Assembly (NCBI RefSeq): GCF_040790665.1
Contig: NZ_CP160849.1
Span: 2,691,501-2,755,500 of the forward strand
DNA from: Sulfitobacter pontiacus
GTDB lineage: Bacteria > Pseudomonadota > Alphaproteobacteria > Rhodobacterales > Rhodobacteraceae
Direction: 5' to 3'
DNA length: 64,000 nucleotides
The notes under the pieces are model-generated. The model saw nothing but the letters and a program-made list of their open reading frames with translations. It was not told the origin of the DNA and made no database searches. The position numbers and the translations under genes are program-made. Shown here in pieces: positions 1 through 8,897 of this stretch. The stretch's first letter is position 1. Each line of letters opens with the position of its first letter.

Positions 1-682
1 TCACATAGAACTCAAGCGTTTCTTTCCATGCGGGCTGGTCAAACTGCGCGCCCCAGCTTTCGTCGAACCAGCGTGCCCCAAAGGCGTTTGCTGTCGCGGT
101 GAGGAACGCCATATTCTCGCCCCAACCGGCCTTGCCACGCAGACAGATGCCGTTGATGCCGGCGTCACGGTCGGTCATGGCGCGGGCGGCTTCAGCGACG
201 AATTCCCATGTGGGCGCGTCGGGCATCTCCAGTCCGGCTTTCTCCATCAGGTCCTTACGGTACATGATCATGGAGCTTTCGCCGTAGAAAGGGGCCGCAT
301 AAAGCGTGCCGTCGACGCTCAGACCGCCGCGCATCGCGGGCAGGATGTCGTCGGTGTCATATTCCGCCGACAGATCGTCCAGCGGAACCAGCCAGCCTTG
401 CTTGCCCCAGATCGGGGTCTCGTACATGCCGATGGTCATGATGTCGAACTGCCCACCTTTGGTGGTGATGTCCGTGGTCACACGTTGACGCAGGACATTC
501 TCCTCCAGCGTGACCCATTCGACCTCGTGGCCGGTTTTGGCAGTAAAATCATCGGTAAAACCCTGCATCCGGATCATATCGCCGTTGTTGACTGTAGCAA
601 TTGTGATCGTATCCGCAGAAGCAGCGGCTGCCGTCAAAAGTGAAATGGCGGTCGCCGTTCGAAACGCGTTCAAAACAAACAT
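1..682 (-). CDS. Sugar-alcohol ABC transporter, periplasmic substrate-binding protein (SmoE/MtlE-like), C-terminus beyond window
   Basis: Partial gene; the first 227 codons are visible and the rest runs off the left edge. It starts at ATG 682 behind a strong GGGAGGT ribosome site (688-694). Residues 1-23 are a typical Sec signal peptide ending in an Ala-Ala-Ala-Ser-Ala run, and the mature protein begins DTITIATVNNGDMIRMQGF. This N-terminus, followed by LEENVLRQRVTTDI and YGESSMIMYRKDL, is what I recall of the sorbitol/mannitol family of type-1 solute-binding proteins (SmoE, MtlE). The role would be to capture polyols in the periplasm for an ABC importer whose permease and ATPase genes should follow to the left of position 1. 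The upstream LacI-type gene on the same strand is the probable regulator. Family is confident, exact substrate is not. Confidence 0.88.
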   Translation of the reverse strand, partial: MFVLNAFRTATAISLLTAAAASADTITIATVNNGDMIRMQGFTDDFTAKTGHEVEWVTLEENVLRQRVTTDITTKGGQFDIMTIGMYETPIWGKQGWLVPLDDLSAEYDTDDILPAMRGGLSVDGTLYAAPFYGESSMIMYRKDLMEKAGLEMPDAPTWEFVAEAARAMTDRDAGINGICLRGKAGWGENMAFLTATANAFGARWFDESWGAQFDQPAWKETLEFYV

Positions 683-713
683 CTTCTACCTCCCTGATGA
701 GATGTTAGCGACA

Positions 714-743
714 AGCTTACGGCTATTGATGAACTCGCGTCAA
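714..743 (-). promoter_or_regulatory. Putative promoter of the polyol-binding-protein gene
   Basis: On the minus strand TTGACG (738-743) and TAAGCT (714-719) are separated by 18 bp, about 30 bp before the start codon. GCGTC occurs twice on the plus strand (737-741 and 758-762), 21 bp apart, the first copy overlapping the -35 box, so a LacI-type repressor could sit here. This is inference from spacing and sequence only. Confidence 0.4.
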
Positions 744-796
744 TTTGAATTTTACGCGCGTCTAGTTTTGCGATTTAGGTGCTTGTTTTCAATTGC

Positions 797-1828
797 CTAG
801 GCAGATCCCCTGAGCACAAGCTTGCCGTCAAACAGCGTCTCTGTACGCGAATCAAGAGAATCATCTGCCTCGATCAGCGCCAGCAGGGTGGTCGCGCTTT
901 TCTCGGCAATGGCTTCGTAGTCTTGGGACACGGTGGTTAGACGTGGGCAGGTGAAGCGCGAGAAAGGATGGTCGTCATGGCCCGCGACGCGGAAGTCGTG
1001 GCCTGCCTCGATCCCGACGCTCATCCCCGCCTCGAAAATGGCGGACAACAGCCCGATGGCCAAACGGTCGTTGCTGCACAGTATTGTTTTCGACGGCAGG
1101 CTCCGGTCGCGGATCACGCGGGTGCCTTCGCGAAACCCGATCTCTTCGAATTCCCATCCCTCGCCACCGACCTGGATCAGATGCGGTGTCTGGCCCAGAC
1201 GTTCCATCGCCCTGACATAGGCCGCCCGCCGTTTATATGCGTTGGGGTTCATCGGGTCTTTCATCTCGAAAAAGGCAGGCGGCTCGCCCGTGCGGCACAG
1301 ATAGTCAACGATCAGATCAACGCTTTGTTCATTGTTGGAGCCTATGAACGCCTTACCGACCTTTTCGATGTTCGCATCGAACAGGACGGTAGGGACCTCT
1401 TCGGTAAAGGTCTGGATCTGCGCGTGATCAGAACTGCGCCCGAAAGCGGCCAGCAATACGCCCGCCGGTTTCAACATGCGCAGGTTTTCCAAGTTCTCCA
1501 GCTCCATCTCGGGGCTGCCGTGCGACCCGAGCAGAACGGGCCGGAAGCCCTGCCGCAAGATGTGCTCTTCGATCGTGCGGGCAATCTTGGCAAAGAAAGG
1601 GTCGGCCAGATGCGGCACCACGACGCCGATGTTCTTGGTCAAACGGCGGTTCTGGTTCATGGCGTAAAGATTGGGCCGATAGTCATATCGGTCCAGCGCT
1701 GCCTCAACCCGTTTGCGGGTGCTGCTACGCACGCTTGTGGGGTCGTTGAAGAACTTGGAAAGCGTCGGACGGGAGATCCCGCTGACGGCGGCAAACTCTT
1801 CCATATTCTTGATTTTCCGACTGCTCAT
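797..1828 (-). CDS. LacI-family transcriptional regulator
   Basis: A 343-residue protein from ATG 1828; an in-frame ATG at 1873 would add 15 unhelpful residues, and the chosen start places the helix-turn-helix at the usual N-terminal position. Residues about 9-55 form the LacI-type DNA-binding domain (MEEFAAVSGISRPTLSKFF, then RKRVEAALDRYDYRPN with the hinge). The remainder, from GVVVPHLADPFFAKI, is a periplasmic-binding-protein-like sugar-sensing domain. It lies 114 bp upstream of the polyol-binding-protein gene on the same strand, so local control of that uptake operon is the simplest reading. The ligand cannot be told from sequence. Confidence 0.9.
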   Translation of the reverse strand: MSSRKIKNMEEFAAVSGISRPTLSKFFNDPTSVRSSTRKRVEAALDRYDYRPNLYAMNQNRRLTKNIGVVVPHLADPFFAKIARTIEEHILRQGFRPVLLGSHGSPEMELENLENLRMLKPAGVLLAAFGRSSDHAQIQTFTEEVPTVLFDANIEKVGKAFIGSNNEQSVDLIVDYLCRTGEPPAFFEMKDPMNPNAYKRRAAYVRAMERLGQTPHLIQVGGEGWEFEEIGFREGTRVIRDRSLPSKTILCSNDRLAIGLLSAIFEAGMSVGIEAGHDFRVAGHDDHPFSRFTCPRLTTVSQDYEAIAEKSATTLLALIEADDSLDSRTETLFDGKLVLRGSA

Positions 1829-2697
1829 CAAACGCTTCTTCTGGTGGTGGCAGAGGCCAAGTGACGACGCCATGTTCCTGTATCTGTTGGATCAGCATAC
1901 TTGTCGCGCGGTAAATATCACCCCCTAACATCATGAGACAGTGGGATTTTGCTGCGAATTTGACCAAAATACCCTCTTGCGGTTGTAGCGGCAGATGTTC
2001 GCTCAAACGCATGTCCTCGTGTCAAACTTATGGTGTCGGGCCTAAATAATCGGCATATGGCATCCCACCTGAGGTACCGAAGACTATCCTTTAGGTGGTA
2101 TTGCGATTCGGTTTCGCGCTGGCAAACTGGCGGCGTTTTCGAAAAAATGGGCGCGGTCGCAAGCTATTGGTTCCAAATCGCGAATTTACGCGCCGCCACA
2201 GTCCCGCCACGCCGAATTTAATCGCAAAGATGGTTTATTGTGTCTGCCTGCGAAACAGTGCCGAGGGCTGGGTTTGGGAAATCATTAAAATTAAGTGAAA
2301 AACCCCGGAAAGCATCCGCTCCATCGAAATTCGCGCCCTGAGATGAGAAACAATATGCTACCTATGAGTGCATATTCCGCGCCGCCGTCGAGTCAAAAAA
2401 GGCGGAAAAGAGGCGCGTCTGCGAATTCTTGCCATTTTTTCCTTCCAGCAACGTCAACGGGTAGGTAATAAGAACGTGCCCAACTGGGGGGCAAAGTTTT
2501 TTAGGTTTCGGGGGCGACCGCATCGAACGCACATGTTGTGCGGGGAAGATGTGTTCGCTTGGCTCTTAAGAGCCGATGAATATACCACTGCCGGTTGCGC
2601 GGCAGCGGGCAGCTGTCTTCGGCTGATCCTCCCTTCAGGACGGTAGAGTTCTTTGTGTGTCGTCTGTGACCGCGGAGCTTTGTTAGGGGTATTGTGC
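1829..2697. other. Gene-poor intergenic stretch before the RTX locus
   Basis: About 870 bp between lacI and the RTX leader, more A+T rich than its surroundings. Short open frames exist on both strands (for example 2030-2298 and a GTG-started frame at 2368-2646), but none has a recognisable ribosome site, family motif or normal composition. I see no tRNA, repeat or insertion-sequence end here. It probably contains the promoter region for the RTX gene and for lacI. Confidence 0.5.
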
Positions 2698-2737
2698 GCC
2701 GTTTTTTAACGGCCCGCCACGTTGGCGGAAGGAGGAG
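2698..2737 (+). promoter_or_regulatory. Two consecutive hairpins followed by a strong Shine-Dalgarno
   Basis: GCCGTT (2698-2703) pairs with AACGGC (2708-2713) around a TTTT loop. The very next bases, CCGCCA (2714-2719), pair with TGGCGG (2723-2728) around CGT. GGAGGAG (2731-2737) follows at once, 6 nt before an ATG. The hairpins sit where they could govern access to the ribosome site. Seen directly; function is inference. Confidence 0.45.
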
Positions 2738-2743
2738 AAACTG

Positions 2744-3034
2744 ATGGGAAACTGTATCTACAGACCACGACTGCCGGACCGTTCGGGTATGGGTGATGTT
2801 GCAACTCTGCGTTGCTCCGCCGCTGCCGACACCGTCTTGATTTCTTCCCCGAAGCGCCGTTTTTGGATCACATCAAGAACACAAATGACCCGTATCCAAA
2901 CGGCTGCAGATTTGGGCGTGTCACGCGATGCACCCGTCCGCGCGCCGTATGTCTCATTGCAGCAGCGTCGCGGGCAGGGCGTTGCTTTGTCCCGCCTTAG
3001 TACCCCGGCACAGAATTGGTGCCATGTGAATTAA
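2744..3034 (+). CDS. Hypothetical 96-aa protein or leader ORF upstream of the RTX gene
   Basis: An ATG 6 nt after GGAGGAG opens 96 codons, MGNCIYRPRLPDRSG to QNWCHVN, ending 86 bp before the RTX start. The translation is Arg/Ser/Thr rich, has no signal peptide or membrane segment, and matches no family I recognise. Codon usage is ordinary but not strongly coding. The excellent ribosome site is the main support. It could be a genuine small protein, a translated leader controlling the RTX gene, or a chance frame. Confidence 0.3.
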   Translation: MGNCIYRPRLPDRSGMGDVATLRCSAAADTVLISSPKRRFWITSRTQMTRIQTAADLGVSRDAPVRAPYVSLQQRRGQGVALSRLSTPAQNWCHVN

Positions 3035-3120
3035 TAAGCTTCGCCCATGACTGGGCACCCTAGTTTTACGGCTGACGGTACAACCGTAGCGTGCCTGACC
3101 TGATTTTGGAGACGACCGAT

Positions 3121-6100
3121 ATGACCATCTTTTTGAATAAACTGTGGCTCTTTGGAAAAACCTCGACTGCCGAGGCCGAGAAAACCGCGACCGAGGCTCC
3201 GGCCGACGGGCCGAACGGGATCGTGGACGGTAACCAGCAGGGCAACAAGATCGACGCCAGCTATAATGATGACCCAAGCGGAGACCGTGTTGACGGTAAC
3301 GACGCGGTCTTCGGCAACGTCGGGTCCAATGATGACATCATCCTCGCACGTGGCGGCAATGATACGGTCAACGCGGGTTTGGGGAATGATACGGTCGTTG
3401 CAGGGTCGGGCAATGATTATGTTGACGGGGGCAAGGGCAACGACATCCTGATCGGTGATGGCGCGACCAAGGGCAACTACGGCGACACCCGCGAAAGCTT
3501 TGAATGGTCCAAGGCACCTGACCCATCTGGGGACGGCTCCGCGATCGACGACAATGATAACCTCAAGGGCGGGTTCACCCAGAATACCGGCACCGTCAAC
3601 GTCACATTCGAGCTCAAGAGCTTTTCGCCGAAGAACAATGCGGACCAGGAATTCAGCGATAGCAAACAGTTCACCGGCAATGTCGAGGGCGATGCCCACG
3701 GCGTGAACGATAACAGCTCCTTTGAATCGCTGGCCAACTGCACCGGCGAAACAAAGTTCGAACTGCGGTTTGACGAGGCCGTTGGCAATGTGTCGTTCAA
3801 TGTGAACGACATCGACAACAGAGGCGCTGTGAAAGTGCTGGCCTACGACGCATCCGGCAAGATGATCGACGTCGATATGATCGCCAACAGCAGCTCCGGC
3901 AAAGTGAAGCTGACGGACAGTGACGGCAAGTTTGGCGTGGACACGGCGACCAGCGAGGGCGGCGACGATTCCCCCTCGTCGAGCAAGTATTCCGTCAACG
4001 TGTCCATCGACGGTCCCGTATCGCGGATCGAGTTCATCCACACCGGTGCCACAAGCGGCAACTCGGGCGTCAATGTAACCGACGTGTTCTTTGACAACCC
4101 CGCGGCCTTGCTGGCGGATGACGACGGCACTGTCGGCAACGACACGCTGCACGGCGGCGAAGGCGATGACATCATCTTTGGCGATAGCGCCGGCCTGACC
4201 AAAGCGCAGCCCGTCTCGAAGACTGTTGAGCCTGTGTCGGGTGCGGATCATACCGTTCTGACGTGGGATCTGGCAAATGTGACGGTGGCTGGCGGTTCAA
4301 GCCCCTTCCAGAATAGCGATGTGGGCTCCGGCGATCTGTCTGGCAAGTCGTTCACCATCAACGAAAATTCAGCACCTGTCGCGGTTGGCATCAATGATGA
4401 CGACGATAAGTTGAATGACAACGACAACTCGCAAACCTTGGCGAAAACCACCAAATTGGATGACAATACCGAAAACTCCGGTGACAAGATCATCCCCGAG
4501 TATTCCTATATTGTGCGCCCCGAAGGCGCAGTAGATTCCTCGCAGGATGTGACAGTCTACGTCGTGAACTTTGACGGCGACGATGCCGTCGGTTTCGTGA
4601 CAGACAAACCGCTGGAAGTCGGCAAATCCTACGATTTCGTCAGCCACAACTCTAACCTGCCATCGATCAAATACGACCACATCGCCAAAACCTATACCGT
4701 GAGCGATGACAGCACGTCCCCAACCGATGGCACCGTTGGTGGCGACGATGTGCTGACCGGCGGGAATGGCAACGACACGATCTTTGGTGAAGGCGGCAAC
4801 GACAGCATCGAAGGCAACGCGGGCCACGATTCGATCGAGGGCAACCACGGCGATGACACCATTTCCGGTGGCACTGGCAATGACACGATCTATGGCGACA
4901 ACAACACCGGCGGCGCCTCTACGCCCGGCGGCACGACAGAGCGTGAGAGCTTTGAGTGGGACAAGGCACCAGACCCCCACGATACCTCTGCTGTCGATAA
5001 TAACGACAATCTGGGCGGTGGCTTTGTTCAGGACACGGGCAACGTCAATGTGACCTTCTCGGTCACGGGCAGCAATGAAACACCCGAGACGACATTCTCG
5101 ACGGACCAGCAAAAGGTGCATTCGATCACTGGCGACGGTCAGGCGACCAATGCCAACAGCTCTTTGGCCTCGCTGGCGAACCAGGATGGCGAGAGCGCGA
5201 CCTATCGTTTGGATTTCTCCAAGGATGTGACCAACATCAGCTTCCGCATCAATGACATTGATAACGCGTCGAAAGTCGTCATCGTGGCGGTTGGTCCCGA
5301 TGGGACACGGACGCCGATCAAGGTCGATGCAGGCAGCGGCATCAATGCCCACAACCAAGACGGCGTTGGCGGTTACGAAACCCTGATCAGCGGCGGGGGT
5401 AATGGCCCCGATACCGATCCCTACCACTCTGCCCTAGTGAACATCGAAGGCCCGGTCGAATACCTCGAGATTACCCACACGATGGATCAAAGCCTGTCGC
5501 CCGGGAACCACGCGGGCATCAACATCACCGACGTCTATTTCGACGCACCCGTGGGCGGCGTTGACGGTGGTGCCGGCAATGACCTGCTGATGGGCGACGA
5601 CGGCGATGACCTGATCGACGGCGGCGCAGGCAATGACACGCTGTTTGGCGGCGATGATAACGATACGTTGATCGGCGGCGACGGTGATGACCAGCTCACT
5701 GGCGGCGAAGGCAAAGACAACATTAGCGGCGGCGCGGGCAAGGATACGATCTTTGGCGGCACCGATGGCGATACGGTTGACGGTGGTGCCGGCGGCTTCA
5801 ATGCCGACCCTGCGCTGAACACCGACGATGACACGCTTGATCTGACTGGCCTCAATTTCCGCTTGCGTGATCTGGAACCAGATAGCAACGGCAATGGTCA
5901 GAACGGTACGGTTGATCTGTACAACGCCGACGGCACATCCGCGGGCTCGTTCAAATTCACCGAGATCGAAAACATCATCGGCGAAGAGATGGCCGGTCCG
6001 GTTGATGGTCTGGACAGTGGCGAGGATATGGCCCCGGGCTACACCGATGCCCAAGGCGACCAGATCGACGGCACCGACGGGATCAACGATACGATCTTTG

Positions 6101-8781
6101 GTAACGGTGGCGACGACACGATCGACAGCGGGTTGGGCGACGATACCGTTGACGGCGGGTCGGGCGACGACACGTTCACGCTGACCGATGGCGTCGATAA
6201 CGACGTTATCATCGGCGGCGAAAGCGGCGAAACCGACGGCGATGTGATCGACAGTACGGCTGTGGATGACGACCTGACGGTCACTTTCACCGATAAAGAG
6301 GAAGGGACACTGACCAACGGGTCCGGCACCACCGAATTCTCGGAGATCGAGAGACTCGAACTGGGTGGCGGTGACGATACGGTCACAGGCTCTGGCGGTG
6401 ATGAAAATGTCTTGACCGGTGACGGCAACGACGTGGTGAACGCCGGCGGTGGTGATGATACCATCGATGGCCAGGGCGGCAATGATACCATCGACGGTGG
6501 TAAATATGATGACAGCCTGATCGGTGGTGACGGCAACGACTCCCTCGTCGGTGGTGAGGGTGACGACGTACTGATTGGCAACAAGCCCGGTGCGATTGGC
6601 GTGCCCGACACGGACGTTCCTTTGGTCTCCACACCCTTTGATCAGGATACCAACCCCAACGACGACAAAGACACGCTGATCGGCGGCGCAGGGAATGATA
6701 CGATTGATGGCGGCGATGATGCCGACTATATCGACGGTGGCGACGATGATGATGTTATCGAAGGCGGCATCGACAACGACACCATCTATGGCGGCAGCGG
6801 CAACGACACCATCACGGATGTCCAAGGTGCGGACGAAATCTATGGCGGTGACGGTGACGATCTGATCGAAGCGGGTATCGACACCTTCTCTGATTATGCA
6901 AATGATCAGCCGACCGTCGGTGGGCGACCCAACCCATTCTTCAACTCCGGAGATCCGAACAAGGACGATGGTCGTGATTTCGTCGATGGCGGCAGCGGCA
7001 ACGATACGATCCGCACCGGCGACGACTCTGACACCATCTACGGCGGTACGGGCGACGATTCGATCAACGCGGGTATCGATGACGATGAGGTCTACGGCGA
7101 CGACGGCGACGACAGCATCATCGGCAGCCACGGGTCCGACAGCCTGTATGGCGGCGAAGGCAATGACACCATCTATGGTGGCTTTGGTAACGAACCGATC
7201 GCCGGCTACGAGGGCGAGGAAGTCGACGCCACCGATCCGCAGCCGAACAACGGCAAGGACTATATCGAAGGCGGTGCCGGCAATGACGTGCTGTACGGTG
7301 AAGACGACAACGACACCATCCTCGGTGGTGCCGATGACGACTACATCGACGGTGGCATTGACGATGACAGCCTGGATGGCGGTCAGGGCGACGATACGAT
7401 CTTGGGCGGTCAAGGCAACGACACCATCCGCGGCGCACAGGGCCATGATGAGATTGATGGGGGGGACGGTGACGACTCCATCCTCGCGGGCAATGGCAAC
7501 GACGACGTTAAAGGCGGTGCCGGGAACGACACCATCGACGGTGGTCAGGGCGATGACACTATCGACGGCGGTGACGGCGATGACTCCATCCTTGGGGGCT
7601 TTGGCGATGACTCCATCCTCGGGGGGGCCGGAAACGACACGATCATCGCGGCCGGTGACAATGATACCGTAGACGGTGGGACCGGTGACGACTCCATCAG
7701 CGGTGTGCGCGGCGACGACATCTTGTTCGGTGGCGAGGGTGACGACACCATCGACGGCGGTGAGGACAACGACAGCATCGACGGCGGCGACGGCGACGAC
7801 AGCCTGCTTGGTGGCTTTGGCAACGACACCATCGAAGGCGGTGAAGGCGACGATACCATCAGCGCAGGTGGCGGCGACGACATCATCAGCGGTGGCGCGG
7901 GCAATGACAGCCTGCAAGGTAACGACGGGCGCGATACCTTTACCAACGTCAACGGTGGCGACACCATCGACGGCGGTGCCGGCACAGATGCCTCCGACTA
8001 CGACGTCATTGATCTGAGAGGCGCGCTGAGCCCCGGCGGCGGTTATCGTCTTGAAAACGTCACGCCGGATAATGATGCCGGTGACACAATCGACGGCGAC
8101 AGCCCCAACGATGGCATCGACGGTACAATCGTCTTTACGGATGCGTCCGGCACTGAGACCGGTCGTCTCGACTTCACCAACATCGAAGAGATCATTCCCT
8201 GCTTCACGCCGGGCACCTTGATCGCTACGCCGAAAGGGGAACGTCGGGTCGAAGATCTGGTGGTGGGCGACCGTGTCATCACCCGTGACAACGGTATCCA
8301 GGAAATCCGCTGGGTCGGTGCCCGCGAGATGACCGGACAAGAGCTGGCGCATAAAGCGCATCTGCTGCCGGTTCTGATCCGTCAGGGCGCTTTGGGCAAC
8401 AATCTGCCCGAGCGTGACATGCTGGTCAGCCCCAACCACCGCGTTCTGGTGGCCAACGACAAGACAGCGCTCTACTTCGAAGAGCGCGAGGTTCTGGTCG
8501 CGGCGAAACACCTGACCGGTCTGGAAGGTGTTGATATCGTGGAAACCTCTGGCACGACCTACATCCACGTGATGTTCGACCAGCACGAGGTGATCCTGTC
8601 TGACGGCACATGGACCGAAAGCTTCCAGCCGGGCGATATGAGCCTTGCAGGCGTCGGCAACGCGCAACGCAACGAGATCCTGGAGCTTTTCCCGGAACTG
8701 GCAACGCGCGAAGGGGTGGACGGCTATGTCGCCGCGCGCCGCACGCTGAAAAAGCACGAGGCGAAACTTCTGACGAAGTAA
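3121..8781 (+). CDS. Giant RTX calcium-binding protein with C-terminal Hint domain
   Basis: 1886 residues from ATG 3121 (GGAG ribosome site 9 nt upstream; an in-frame GTG at 3091 is the alternative). No Sec signal. The order is: short RTX block (about 55-115); a roughly 200-aa domain starting ESFEW.KAPDP (125-325); a distinct domain (365-535); RTX block; a second copy of the ESFEW domain (609-810); then long arrays of GGxGxDxhx nonapeptides interrupted by short linkers up to about residue 1640. The end, from PCFTPGTLIATPKGERRVEDL (Cys1694), is a Hedgehog/intein-type Hint domain with the SPNHRVLV block. RTX repeats bind Ca2+ and normally mark type I secretion through the C-terminus; Hint domains can self-cleave. 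No ABC exporter genes lie in this window. Adhesin or biofilm role is only a guess. The repeat array makes all other reading frames long and open, which are not genes. Confidence 0.9.
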   Translation: MTIFLNKLWLFGKTSTAEAEKTATEAPADGPNGIVDGNQQGNKIDASYNDDPSGDRVDGNDAVFGNVGSNDDIILARGGNDTVNAGLGNDTVVAGSGNDYVDGGKGNDILIGDGATKGNYGDTRESFEWSKAPDPSGDGSAIDDNDNLKGGFTQNTGTVNVTFELKSFSPKNNADQEFSDSKQFTGNVEGDAHGVNDNSSFESLANCTGETKFELRFDEAVGNVSFNVNDIDNRGAVKVLAYDASGKMIDVDMIANSSSGKVKLTDSDGKFGVDTATSEGGDDSPSSSKYSVNVSIDGPVSRIEFIHTGATSGNSGVNVTDVFFDNPAALLADDDGTVGNDTLHGGEGDDIIFGDSAGLTKAQPVSKTVEPVSGADHTVLTWDLANVTVAGGSSPFQNSDVGSGDLSGKSFTINENSAPVAVGINDDDDKLNDNDNSQTLAKTTKLDDNTENSGDKIIPEYSYIVRPEGAVDSSQDVTVYVVNFDGDDAVGFVTDKPLEVGKSYDFVSHNSNLPSIKYDHIAKTYTVSDDSTSPTDGTVGGDDVLTGGNGNDTIFGEGGNDSIEGNAGHDSIEGNHGDDTISGGTGNDTIYGDNNTGGASTPGGTTERESFEWDKAPDPHDTSAVDNNDNLGGGFVQDTGNVNVTFSVTGSNETPETTFSTDQQKVHSITGDGQATNANSSLASLANQDGESATYRLDFSKDVTNISFRINDIDNASKVVIVAVGPDGTRTPIKVDAGSGINAHNQDGVGGYETLISGGGNGPDTDPYHSALVNIEGPVEYLEITHTMDQSLSPGNHAGINITDVYFDAPVGGVDGGAGNDLLMGDDGDDLIDGGAGNDTLFGGDDNDTLIGGDGDDQLTGGEGKDNISGGAGKDTIFGGTDGDTVDGGAGGFNADPALNTDDDTLDLTGLNFRLRDLEPDSNGNGQNGTVDLYNADGTSAGSFKFTEIENIIGEEMAGPVDGLDSGEDMAPGYTDAQGDQIDGTDGINDTIFGNGGDDTIDSGLGDDTVDGGSGDDTFTLTDGVDNDVIIGGESGETDGDVIDSTAVDDDLTVTFTDKEEGTLTNGSGTTEFSEIERLELGGGDDTVTGSGGDENVLTGDGNDVVNAGGGDDTIDGQGGNDTIDGGKYDDSLIGGDGNDSLVGGEGDDVLIGNKPGAIGVPDTDVPLVSTPFDQDTNPNDDKDTLIGGAGNDTIDGGDDADYIDGGDDDDVIEGGIDNDTIYGGSGNDTITDVQGADEIYGGDGDDLIEAGIDTFSDYANDQPTVGGRPNPFFNSGDPNKDDGRDFVDGGSGNDTIRTGDDSDTIYGGTGDDSINAGIDDDEVYGDDGDDSIIGSHGSDSLYGGEGNDTIYGGFGNEPIAGYEGEEVDATDPQPNNGKDYIEGGAGNDVLYGEDDNDTILGGADDDYIDGGIDDDSLDGGQGDDTILGGQGNDTIRGAQGHDEIDGGDGDDSILAGNGNDDVKGGAGNDTIDGGQGDDTIDGGDGDDSILGGFGDDSILGGAGNDTIIAAGDNDTVDGGTGDDSISGVRGDDILFGGEGDDTIDGGEDNDSIDGGDGDDSLLGGFGNDTIEGGEGDDTISAGGGDDIISGGAGNDSLQGNDGRDTFTNVNGGDTIDGGAGTDASDYDVIDLRGALSPGGGYRLENVTPDNDAGDTIDGDSPNDGIDGTIVFTDASGTETGRLDFTNIEEIIPCFTPGTLIATPKGERRVEDLVVGDRVITRDNGIQEIRWVGAREMTGQELAHKAHLLPVLIRQGALGNNLPERDMLVSPNHRVLVANDKTALYFEEREVLVAAKHLTGLEGVDIVETSGTTYIHVMFDQHEVILSDGTWTESFQPGDMSLAGVGNAQRNEILELFPELATREGVDGYVAARRTLKKHEAKLLTK

Positions 8782-8806
8782 GCGCCACAATATATGCAGC
8801 AACAGG

Positions 8807-8832
8807 CCTGCATCCCCTTGTGGGGGTGCAGG
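8807..8832 (+). terminator. Strong hairpin after the RTX gene
   Basis: CCTGCATCCCC pairs with GGGGGTGCAGG around TTGT (11 bp, one G-T pair). There is no U-run directly after it; the true intrinsic terminator follows at 8840. It may protect the RTX mRNA 3' end. Confidence 0.5.
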
Positions 8833-8839
8833 GCGAAGA

Positions 8840-8867
8840 ACGGGGCAGGCGACTGTCCCGTTTTTTT
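8840..8867 (+). terminator. Rho-independent terminator of the RTX gene
   Basis: ACGGGGCAG and CTGTCCCGT form a 9-bp stem (one G-T pair) closed by a GCGA tetraloop of the GNRA type and followed by seven T. It ends the RTX transcript 60 bp after the stop codon. Confidence 0.88.
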
Positions 8868-8897
8868 CGTGTTGAGGGGTACGTGGTTAGGGGCCGG

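Noticed and set aside
968..1864. 298-codon plus-strand frame across the LacI gene
   Set aside because: It is the antisense image of a clear LacI-family protein and has no family motif itself.
2368..2646. 92-codon GTG-started frame in the 1.8-3.1 kb gap
   Set aside because: Arg/Lys/Phe-rich low-information translation, no ribosome site, no recognisable family.
5434..8802. 1122-codon open frame on the minus strand opposite the RTX gene, and other long frames in the same region
   Set aside because: The RTX repeat codons (GGC, GAT, AAC, GAC) give no stops in certain other frames. The translations are Val/Ala/Ile-Asp repeats with no ribosome site or start signal.
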